From IGN2 sp964639955 (lineage in GTDB: Bacteria > Bacteroidota > Ignavibacteria > Ignavibacteriales > Ignavibacteriaceae), in contig CAZXGJ010000041.1 in assembly GCA_964639955.1 (NCBI GenBank), forward strand, positions 1 through 34,110: a DNA stretch of 34,110 bases. Reading direction: 5' to 3'. Positions 21,061 through 28,048 of this stretch are shown in pieces. The number at the start of each line of letters is the position of its first letter. The stretch's first letter is position 1. The notes under the pieces were generated by a model that saw nothing but the letters and a program-made list of their open reading frames with translations, did no database searches and was not told where the DNA came from. The position numbers and the translations under genes were made by a program.

Positions 21061-23430
21061 TCAAAACTCTGCAGCTAATTTAAGAAATATATTCCTGCCT
21101 GGCTCAATTGTTATGCTTCCTCTGGTTGTTGATAAATGATTTCGGTAAGCTTTATCAAAAATATTTTCTACTCCCGAATAAATTCTGAAACTGATTGATG
21201 AAAATTTTATCGGAATGGTATTAAGCAGCAGATTAAATACAGCATAACCCGGAGTCTTCATTTCGCCTTCGGCAACATCATTTTGTTCTGCAAAGAGAGT
21301 TGAAGAAATATCTATCTGAAGATAATCAAGAAACGCGAACTTAAAACCTACTCTTCCGTTCAGTGGAGGAATTTCAGGAAGATTTCCGTCCGTAGTAATA
21401 TCATCTCCTTTAACATAAGAAGCTGTTAGATAAAAAACATAATCACGCCAGAAATTATAATCGGCGCTGAAATCGAATCCATAAATTCTTGCTTCACCAA
21501 TGTTGGTCTTGATCAACGCATTTCTTCCTTCGAATGTACCGGGGACTTCAACAACCAGATCATTGAAATAAGAATAAAACAAACTTGAGATAATTTTCAG
21601 GTTATTGGAATAATGACGGATCCCAAAATCAATAGCTTCACCTTTTTCCGGATTTAAATAAGGATTACCAACACGAACTACACTTCCCTGATCAATGTAT
21701 TGAAACCTTTCTTCAAGTGAAGGTGAACGAAAAGAATAACCTAAACCTAATGTCAAATCAAGATCTGAAAAGAGTGAATAGATAAAACCAAGATTTGCAC
21801 TATATGAAGAATTGTTGGTATCCGTGCTGTCCCAAATTGTTTTTTGATTTGGAGGAGTTGTATTCAATACTCCGTTTGTAATCGTGTAGACAGGATTTAA
21901 AGTTTTCTCAGCAGTGATGTTGATAAAATCATACCGCAATCCAAGTGTAGTTGATATCCTATCATCAAAAAGTTTAAACTCATCCTGTGTGAAAATTCCA
22001 AGACTTCTGTATTTAGAATTAGGAACAGGAATTTCGCCGGTGATGACATTTGTTGTGCTGACAATATTTCCCAAAGAATCAAGAACTTCAATCAACTGAT
22101 ATCTCTCACGTTCACCGTTGTAGCTCCTATCCCAGTAATCAATTCCTGCTGCTAAATTGTGGCTGTCAAACAGCCAGAAGTTTCCTTGCAAAGCTGCGTT
22201 ATTGTTTTTATGATTGGCACTTGGAGTAATTTTCAAAACGCTAACTCTTCTTGCGGGATTACCGCCTGAAGCAGGAATATTCTGAACGATGTAAGGAATA
22301 TTTTCTACATCTCTATTAATCAGTTGATAAGAATATTTTGCCGAAAGCTTGTAAAACACTTTGGAGATATTTTGAATGTCATATCCGGCAGAAATTAATT
22401 CACGTCTTTCGTAAGGATAAATTACAAGCGCCTGATCAGGAAAAACCGAAGAACCGGAAATGCCAACATTATCAGCTCTGAACAATTGGTAATCAATTTT
22501 CAGTTTGTGATTATCAATTGGAAAAATATTCAGCGCACCTGAAAAGCTGTAGTCTTCAAACTGACTGTTCTTTAATTCGCCACTTGGAGTTTGCATGTTA
22601 TTTGCTTTTCTGTAAGAACCGGAAAGCTTTGTGGACCACAAAGAGCTTCCGCTGAAAAGTGAAGCACCAAATACAGAAAGGTTATTAACTGTATTATATT
22701 CTGTTATAACATTTCCGTTTAAAGATAACCTGTTATAAAGCTGCGGCGATTTTGTGATGATATTTACAATTCCTCCAGTTGCTCCTGAACCGTAAATAGA
22801 GGATGAAGCGCCTTTGATTACTTCAACTCGCTCAACACTGTTCATATCCACCAATGATAATCTTGCTGCAACGTCTGTTGACGTTGCAATCCGGTTTCCA
22901 TCGATAAGTGTTATTACATTTTCACGGTTCAATCCTCTTATGCTAACCTCTGTTCCCCAAATACCATCACGAAGCAGAGAAACTCCTGGCTCATTCTGCA
23001 AAATATCCGGTAATGAAAACGAAGGTCTGATCTGAATTTCTTCTTTCCCAATCAGCGATTCAGCAAAAGGGGAGTTGCGAAGATAATTTTCTGTACGGTT
23101 TGTGCTGACAACGACTTCATCGAGCTCGATGGCAGAGGGAATTAATTTAAAATCTTTTACAATGTCAGAATCAATTTCTAATTCTGTTGAAATGCTTTTA
23201 TATCCGAGACTGGAAACTTTTATTTGATATTCCCCGGGATTCAAACCTGATAAAGAATAAAAGCCATCCATGTTTGAATACGCAAAGCTGCTGTATGAAA
23301 CGAAAACAGTTGCTCCTTGAATTGGTGCACCGTTCTCATTACTTGTGATTTTTCCTTTTAGGGTGAAAGTTTGTCCGAATGAGAATCCGGCAATAAAAAT
23401 AAGCAGCAGAAAAAAATATTTTGTTCTCAT
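21061..23430 (-). CDS. TonB-dependent outer-membrane receptor with carboxypeptidase-regulatory-like N-terminal domain
   Basis: 789 residues. A signal peptide (MRTKYFFLLLIFIAGFSFG) is followed by a CarboxypepD-reg/CNA-B-like domain (~22-100, LKGKITSNENGAPIQGATV then YKSISTELEI). A TonB box (DEVVVST, ~104-110) and a plug domain come next, with PSFSLPDILQNEPGVSLL, SIRGLNRENVITLIDGNRI and GSGATGGIVNIITKSP. A 22-strand-type barrel runs to the C-terminal FLKLAAEF, whose terminal Phe is the usual outer-membrane assembly signal. It imports an unidentified ligand using TonB energy. The neighbours, a His-rich NifX-like protein (31 bp upstream) and a DUF134 regulator, point to a metal or metal-cofactor ligand. 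This is inference, since no ligand-specific motif is visible. It does not look like SusC: no SusD partner, and it is shorter. Confidence 0.93.
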   Translation of the reverse strand: MRTKYFFLLLIFIAGFSFGQTFTLKGKITSNENGAPIQGATVFVSYSSFAYSNMDGFYSLSGLNPGEYQIKVSSLGYKSISTELEIDSDIVKDFKLIPSAIELDEVVVSTNRTENYLRNSPFAESLIGKEEIQIRPSFSLPDILQNEPGVSLLRDGIWGTEVSIRGLNRENVITLIDGNRIATSTDVAARLSLVDMNSVERVEVIKGASSSIYGSGATGGIVNIITKSPQLYNRLSLNGNVITEYNTVNNLSVFGASLFSGSSLWSTKLSGSYRKANNMQTPSGELKNSQFEDYSFSGALNIFPIDNHKLKIDYQLFRADNVGISGSSVFPDQALVIYPYERRELISAGYDIQNISKVFYKLSAKYSYQLINRDVENIPYIVQNIPASGGNPARRVSVLKITPSANHKNNNAALQGNFWLFDSHNLAAGIDYWDRSYNGERERYQLIEVLDSLGNIVSTTNVITGEIPVPNSKYRSLGIFTQDEFKLFDDRISTTLGLRYDFINITAEKTLNPVYTITNGVLNTTPPNQKTIWDSTDTNNSSYSANLGFIYSLFSDLDLTLGLGYSFRSPSLEERFQYIDQGSVVRVGNPYLNPEKGEAIDFGIRHYSNNLKIISSLFYSYFNDLVVEVPGTFEGRNALIKTNIGEARIYGFDFSADYNFWRDYVFYLTASYVKGDDITTDGNLPEIPPLNGRVGFKFAFLDYLQIDISSTLFAEQNDVAEGEMKTPGYAVFNLLLNTIPIKFSSISFRIYSGVENIFDKAYRNHLSTTRGSITIEPGRNIFLKLAAEF

Positions 23431-23461
23431 AACTCAAATTTAATAAACCAAAATCACATTT

Positions 23462-23881
23462 TTAGTGATTATGGTTACATACTAAATCCGTTTCATTCTT
23501 AAGTTCGCCTTTTATGAACTTATTAACGGCATCTTCAATCATTTCGACATCAGTAAAGAGAGTTGATATGTTATGCTGTTTTAAATCTTCGACGACATGC
23601 CAGCCGCCTCCACTCGATATTAAATATTTACAATCCTTTAATCCTTCAATCAGGTGAGTGTGTCTGTGTTCACCGCCTTCTCCATGAGAATGGTGATGTT
23701 CACCGCCTCTTCTGTGATTAGTGAAATTATTCTCTCGCAATTCTTTATTCACAATTTTTTCACCATCAATTTCATAAACCATAAATGCCCGGCATCTGCC
23801 GATATGTCCGGTAACTCTTTTCTGGTCGTTTGTTGCAATTGCAATTTTTCCAGCAAATGGGGAATTGTTTTTGTTTGACAT
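23462..23881 (-). CDS. NifX/NifB-type (dinitrogenase Fe-Mo cofactor biosynthesis) domain protein with His-rich insert
   Basis: 139 residues. The fold signature is that of the NifX/NafY/VnfX cofactor-binding family: KIAIATNDQKRVTGHIGRCRAFMVYEID at the start, then LKDCKYLISSGGGWHVVEDLKQHNI and an 'FTDVEMIEDAVNKFI' helix. Between them lies an unusual His-rich stretch (residues ~56-76, eight His), and the C-terminus ends in CNHNH, both apt for metal binding. Family members bind Fe-S or Fe-Mo-type clusters, but most copies outside nif clusters have unknown function. No nitrogenase genes are present here. The start is two bases after the DUF134 stop, with AAGGA inside that gene's last codons, so the two are translationally linked. 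The TonB-dependent receptor follows. Confidence 0.88.
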   Translation of the reverse strand: MSNKNNSPFAGKIAIATNDQKRVTGHIGRCRAFMVYEIDGEKIVNKELRENNFTNHRRGGEHHHSHGEGGEHRHTHLIEGLKDCKYLISSGGGWHVVEDLKQHNISTLFTDVEMIEDAVNKFIKGELKNETDLVCNHNH

Positions 23882-23883
23882 TT

Positions 23884-24192
23884 TTAATTTCCTTCTTTTG
23901 TGATGTGATTTAATTCTAACTGATTAATTTTGATAGCTTTTCCATTTAAGATTCCATCAACAACTTTTTTCCGGGCTTCTTCTACAATACGTCCAAAAGT
24001 TGCTCTCGAGATATTCATTTCATTAGCTGCTTTTTCATGAGAGTAAGCCAGAAGATCAGCAAGCCGCAAGGATTCAAGCTCATCGTGGTCGAGAGTGACT
24101 TCTTGTAGTTCTCCTACAGGTATTCCTCTTGGTTTGTAATAATATGCTGATGGACTGCAGCAAACTCTGCGATGTTTTCTTGGTCTTGGCAT
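23884..24192 (-). CDS. DUF134-family HTH DNA-binding regulator
   Basis: 102 residues of the DUF134 family. It has a basic start MPRPRKHRRVCCSPSAYYYKP with the conserved Cys pair, then GIPVGELQEVTLDHDELESLRLADL. A sigma-region-4-like helix-turn-helix follows (~residues 58-82, SHEKAANEMNISRATFGRIVEEARKKV). Family members usually sit next to NifX-like genes, as here, and are taken to be transcription factors; the CC pair may sense metal or redox. It is first in an apparent operon with the NifX-like gene (2-bp gap) and the TonB-dependent receptor. A perfect palindrome 21-34 bases upstream of the start codon is its likely own operator. Confidence 0.9.
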   Translation of the reverse strand: MPRPRKHRRVCCSPSAYYYKPRGIPVGELQEVTLDHDELESLRLADLLAYSHEKAANEMNISRATFGRIVEEARKKVVDGILNGKAIKINQLELNHITKEGN

Positions 24193-24212
24193 AATTTATT
24201 AATAATGTGTTA

Positions 24213-24226
24213 TGAGCATATGCTCA
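24213..24226. promoter_or_regulatory. Perfect 14-bp palindrome upstream of the DUF134 gene, candidate operator
   Basis: TGAGCATATGCTCA at 24213-24226 is fully self-complementary and lies 20 bases before the DUF134 start codon on the minus strand, where a repressor site would be expected. The symmetry is seen; binding by the DUF134 protein is inference. Confidence 0.6.
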
Positions 24227-24333
24227 AAACTAAGAAAAATAAGAACCGCAAACAAATTAAAAATTCATTTCTGTTTTAATAGAGAATAGATCATAATAAT
24301 TAAAAGCAAGAAGGTAAGTAATTTACCGGGTGT

Positions 24334-24753
24334 TTACCGGTTTAAGAGATACTCTGCAATTTTACCCAGTTCCTTAATGTTTTTCTCACCAAAGGATGGC
24401 ATAATCTGGCTGGGATATTTCTTTCTGTACTCTTTAAATCTGTCTTGATCCATATATGCAGAAGGATTTCTCAGGTAGCTAATTAAACTTTCTTTCCCCC
24501 AATGATCGGAAAGGTTTTTTAATGATGGACCCATATTCGTTCCGGAGAGATCTGCTCCATGGCAATTAACACAGCCAAAATTCTTTATAAGCTGTTCGGC
24601 AGCTGGTTCACTGCCGGTTTGTTCTTCTGCCGTATTATTCATCTGACCGGAAAAATCATGTTCAATTTTTTCTTCTTTTGTAAGTCTGCCAAGCACTAAC
24701 AGCATAATGAAAAGAAGAAGAAAAACGGTTACCCAAATTTGAGGTTTTGTCAT
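24334..24753 (-). CDS. Membrane-anchored monohaem cytochrome c
   Basis: 139 residues. An uncleaved N-terminal helix (~residues 7-22, WVTVFLLLFIMLLVLG) is followed by a polar linker. A class I cytochrome c domain has the haem attachment site CVNCH (Cys61, Cys64, His65), the nearby GADLSGTNMGPSL, and a likely axial Met118 in QIMPSFGE. It closes with ELGKIAEYLLNR. It would sit in the inner membrane facing the periplasm and carry single electrons in respiration; its partners are not in the window. The weak upstream context leaves the start less certain, but the helix requires this ATG or a nearby one. It points the same way as the DUF134 gene, 141 bp upstream of it, and probably forms a separate unit. 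Confidence 0.9.
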   Translation of the reverse strand: MTKPQIWVTVFLLLFIMLLVLGRLTKEEKIEHDFSGQMNNTAEEQTGSEPAAEQLIKNFGCVNCHGADLSGTNMGPSLKNLSDHWGKESLISYLRNPSAYMDQDRFKEYRKKYPSQIMPSFGEKNIKELGKIAEYLLNR

Positions 24754-24951
24754 CAGTATCTCTTAAAATAAATCCGCCATTTATTAGGGCTCAAACTTAT
24801 TGAAAAGAGTCTATTTATACAATGAACTCTTTTATGATAATGCACTTCAGGTATATTCTTTTTCACTTTAAGAAATAAATAACAGAAATTTGCTATATTC
24901 AAAAAAGCTAATTTGATTTATATGGTAAATAAAAATTCATTTTAATACTAA

Positions 24952-26523
24952 ATGGAAGTAGAAAGCAGGTATATCCGTTCATTGCTGCAGAGTGCCCAGG
25001 CAGGTAATAATGCCGCGCTTGAGCAGCTCCTTGAAATGAACATGGAAAGAATATATGCGCTATCCCACAGGTTATCTGCCAACCAGGAAGAAGCTGAGAG
25101 GCTGGCTTCAACGGTACTATTTGAAGCATGGCAGCGGCTGAGGCAAATAAGAACCGATGTTCCGTTTAATCAATGGCTTGAAAGTCTCACCATCAGCATA
25201 GCACTGCAGCAGCATAGAGAACCTAAGGCAGAAAAAAAGAAATGGAACTTTTTTAAGAAAAAGAAAATTGATACTAAAGAACCCGATTCAAGATTAACTC
25301 CGCTCGGCAAAGAAATATGCATGCTGCCGGCAGATGAAAGAGTAGTATTTGTTCTTCACCGGCTTGAAAAATATTCCTTTGAAGAGCTTTCCGGAATGAT
25401 GTTAATTCCGGTAGAAACAGTTGAGAAACTTTTTCAGAATGCAAATGATCTGCTGCTTAAATCAACTCTTATCCATACTCCGGAAGAACTTTCAAAGAAA
25501 GCCGCCGAACTGCCTGATAAATTGAAAGCGAACAAAAAAATACTTACAGAGGCTCTCAGCAGGATATATGAAAAAAAGATGGAAGATTGGGTTGAACCGG
25601 AGCCTGAACTAACGCCGCCTGAAACTGAAGTCATCACGGAAGAGCCGGCACCTGAACAGGAAAAGGTAAAAATAAAAAAGGAAATAGGTGTTGATATTCC
25701 TGCTGCCAGCCCCAGACTTAAAATGCGGATAGGATGGGCATTTGTAATATTGCTGGCTGCAGCGGGCATCTACTTTTTAATTATAACCGGGTCTAAAAGC
25801 TGGCGTGTAAGCAGTATAAGTGGAAGTGTTAGTATTGACGGAAATCTGATTGAAGAAAATTCGTCCTTGTCAATGGAAGAAACAATAGAGACGGGTGAAA
25901 ATTCTTCAGCAACGATTGAATTGCCCGAAACCGGGAGGATGATAATAGGAGCGGAAACAATTTTAAGACGGCCCGATAAAAAAAATACCGGAGAGTTCAT
26001 AGCAGGAAAAATTCAAACTGATCTTTCAGGTTCTCCGGGGGTTTTTAATCTTTCAATTCTTGGCACAACTATCTCAAATCATTCCGGTGCTGCCTCATTT
26101 AAAGTTGAAACCAGAGATGAAGACAGAGCCTGGCTGTTAGTAACGAGCGGAAATATTATTGCCTTCTCAAGAGAAATCAGGATGATTGCCGCAAAAGAAT
26201 ATGTTATTGAGATAGACAGGGCTTCCGGAAGCTTAGTACCATACTATAATAATACTGATCCTGAATTAATAAACGCAGTAAATGAATTTGCTTCCAGCAA
26301 GAGTGAGTTTTTTATAGAAAGGATTGTCTCTTTAGCAGCATATAATGATGCTATTACATTATGGAATTTGCTAAAGCTTGCAAGCCCCGGAAAACGATTA
26401 CTTATATATGGCAAGCTGAAGGAATTGTTTCCACATCCCGATACGATATCAAAAGAAGATATAATTGGTCTTGACGAAGAAAAATTACTACTCTGGCTAA
26501 AAGAAATCGAAGAAGGATATTGA
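24952..26523 (+). CDS. Membrane-spanning fusion of an ECF sigma-factor-like region and a FecR domain
   Basis: 523 residues. Residues ~5-88 resemble sigma-70 region 2 (LLQSAQAGNNAALEQLLEMN, then SANQEEAERLASTVLFEAWQ, then FNQWLESLTISIA). Residues ~114-170 resemble region 4, with LPADERVVFVLHRLEKYSFEEL and an HTH. A charged linker rich in Glu and Pro (~205-250) leads to one membrane helix (~260-279, IGWAFVILLAAAGIYFLIIT). A FecR-type periplasmic domain follows (~285-405, WRVSSISGSVSIDG, then GTTISNHSGAASFKV), and a C-terminal helical part ends the protein. Normally the sigma factor and FecR anti-sigma regulator are separate neighbouring genes. No receptor gene adjoins on this strand. An in-frame TAA directly before the ATG fixes the N-terminus; no Shine-Dalgarno is visible. 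Whether the sigma part still binds RNA polymerase is unknown. Confidence 0.8.
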   Translation: MEVESRYIRSLLQSAQAGNNAALEQLLEMNMERIYALSHRLSANQEEAERLASTVLFEAWQRLRQIRTDVPFNQWLESLTISIALQQHREPKAEKKKWNFFKKKKIDTKEPDSRLTPLGKEICMLPADERVVFVLHRLEKYSFEELSGMMLIPVETVEKLFQNANDLLLKSTLIHTPEELSKKAAELPDKLKANKKILTEALSRIYEKKMEDWVEPEPELTPPETEVITEEPAPEQEKVKIKKEIGVDIPAASPRLKMRIGWAFVILLAAAGIYFLIITGSKSWRVSSISGSVSIDGNLIEENSSLSMEETIETGENSSATIELPETGRMIIGAETILRRPDKKNTGEFIAGKIQTDLSGSPGVFNLSILGTTISNHSGAASFKVETRDEDRAWLLVTSGNIIAFSREIRMIAAKEYVIEIDRASGSLVPYYNNTDPELINAVNEFASSKSEFFIERIVSLAAYNDAITLWNLLKLASPGKRLLIYGKLKELFPHPDTISKEDIIGLDEEKLLLWLKEIEEGY

Positions 26524-26539
26524 TCAGATCTTCTTCGAT
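26506..26539. terminator. Inverted repeat spanning two abutting convergent stop codons
   Basis: ATCGAAGAAG (26506-26515) and its exact complement CTTCTTCGAT (26530-26539) enclose TGATCA, in which the plus-strand stop (26521-26523) and minus-strand stop (26524-26526) touch. No T-tract follows. It may act as a shared terminator built from coding sequence. Confidence 0.4.
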
Positions 26540-27942
26540 CTATAAACGTGAGTACTCTGTCCAAAAAAAACTTCTGCTGCCTCCATCAAAGTTTCAGACA
26601 AAGTCGGATGAGGATGAATTGTCAACTTTAGATCTGTCAGGTTCGCACCCATTTCAATTGCAAGAACGCCTTCGGCAATTAATTCACCGGCTCCAGGACC
26701 GCAAATACCAATTCCTAAAATTCTTTGTGAGGAAGGATCAACTAAAATTTTTGTTACTCCATCATTTCTATCCAGCGTAACTGCTCTTCCTGATGCAGCC
26801 CAGGGAAATTTTGCAACTTCATAATTTATCTTTTTTTCTTTTGCCTGATTCTCTGTTAATCCAGCCCACGCAATTTCAGGATCAGTGAAAACAACAGCAG
26901 GAATTGCCATAGGTTCAAATGCTGATTTGTGTCCTGCAATAACTTCAACTGCAACTCTTCCCTCGTGAGAAGCTTTATGTGCAAGCATAGGTTCACCAAC
27001 AATATCACCAATTGCATAAATATCGGGATCGTCAGTCTTCATTTGATTGTTCACCTTTATCCAGCCACGTTCGTTTACTTTTACCTTTGTGTTTTCTAAT
27101 CCCAATCCTGATGTATCAGGTCTTCTGCCGATAGACATTAAAACATAATCATAAGTATTCTCAGAAGTTTTCCCTTCATTATCCTGAATCTTAACTTGTA
27201 ATCCATCTTTTACTTCTTTCATATCAACTACTTTTGAGTTTAGCATAATGCTATCAAATTTTTCTTTCAGTCTTTTGGAAAGATGAGAAACAAGATCTCG
27301 GTCAGCACCGGGAAGGAGTCCATCCAGCATTTCAACAATAGAAATTTTTGAACCAAGTGCCTGATACACAGAACCAATTTCCAAACCGATGTAACCGCCA
27401 CCTACTACCAAAAGTGATTTTGGAATAGCAGGAAGGTCGAGTGCTGTTGTCGAGTTCAGTAATCTGTTACTTTTAATATCAAGAGAGGGGACAGTTGTAA
27501 TTCTTGAACCAGTTGCAATAATTATTTTATCGAATGAAAATTCTTCTTTACTTCCTTCTTTTTTTTCTACAAGGAGTGTTTTAGAGTTTTTAAAGGTTGC
27601 CGTTCCCTGAATGTACTTTACTTTACGGAATTTTGCGACAGAACCAACACCACTTGTCAGTTTATCAACTACTTTACTTTTCCAGTCACGAAGTTTATCG
27701 AGTTCAATATTTGGTTTCTGAAATTCGATTCCCCAGTTTTTTGCTTCTTCTGTTTCATTGAGAAGTTTTGCAACGTGTAATAAAGCTTTTGATGGAATAC
27801 ATCCTCTGTAAAGACAAACTCCACCGGGATTTTTTTCTTTATCAATTAAAGTAACATTCATTCCGAGATCTGCTGCGAGAAAAGCTGCAGCGTATCCTCC
27901 GGGTCCCGCACCGATTACGGCTAAGTTTATTTTTTCAGACAT
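26524..27942 (-). CDS. lpdA: Dihydrolipoyl dehydrogenase (E3)
   Basis: 472 residues, the normal length of E3. It reoxidises dihydrolipoamide on E2, passing electrons through FAD and a redox disulfide to NAD+. Visible features are the FAD loop IGAGPGGYAAAFLA, the redox-active pair in GGVCLYRGCIPSKALL (Cys43, Cys48), the NAD loop VVGGGYIGLEIGSVYQALG, the second FAD motif DIYAIGDIVGEPMLAHKASHEG, and the C-terminal catalytic HPHPTLSETLMEA. The usual 'GGTCLNVGC' is here GGVCLYRGC, a mild variation. It has AAGGA 9 bases before the ATG. It is last in the order aceE-aceF-lpdA, with 106 bp between it and aceF containing an imperfect inverted repeat, so it is probably co-transcribed as part of the pyruvate dehydrogenase operon. 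Confidence 0.95.
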   Translation of the reverse strand: MSEKINLAVIGAGPGGYAAAFLAADLGMNVTLIDKEKNPGGVCLYRGCIPSKALLHVAKLLNETEEAKNWGIEFQKPNIELDKLRDWKSKVVDKLTSGVGSVAKFRKVKYIQGTATFKNSKTLLVEKKEGSKEEFSFDKIIIATGSRITTVPSLDIKSNRLLNSTTALDLPAIPKSLLVVGGGYIGLEIGSVYQALGSKISIVEMLDGLLPGADRDLVSHLSKRLKEKFDSIMLNSKVVDMKEVKDGLQVKIQDNEGKTSENTYDYVLMSIGRRPDTSGLGLENTKVKVNERGWIKVNNQMKTDDPDIYAIGDIVGEPMLAHKASHEGRVAVEVIAGHKSAFEPMAIPAVVFTDPEIAWAGLTENQAKEKKINYEVAKFPWAASGRAVTLDRNDGVTKILVDPSSQRILGIGICGPGAGELIAEGVLAIEMGANLTDLKLTIHPHPTLSETLMEAAEVFFGQSTHVYRSKKI

Positions 27943-27967
27943 CTAATTAATTCCTTTTCAAAACTCC

Positions 27968-28041
27968 AATTGTTGTATTGCTAAATTGTTTTATTGTTAA
28001 TCAAGTTGTCAGCAATAGAACAATGCAACAGTAAAACAATT
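27968..28041. repeat. Imperfect ~30-bp inverted repeat in the aceF-lpdA spacer
   Basis: The arms 27968-27997 and 28011-28041 can pair at about 22 of 28 positions around a 13-base loop and are built from ATTG/CAAT runs. It may be a dispersed element or an intra-operon processing or attenuation hairpin. Confidence 0.45.
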
Positions 28042-28048
28042 AATTATT

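Noticed and set aside
21061..23430. SusC-type glycan receptor
   Set aside because: No SusD partner gene, shorter than SusC proteins, and the gene neighbours point to metal or cofactor functions.
23462..23881. Evidence for nitrogen fixation from a NifX-like protein
   Set aside because: NifX-like domains are common outside nif clusters and no nitrogenase structural or assembly gene is present.
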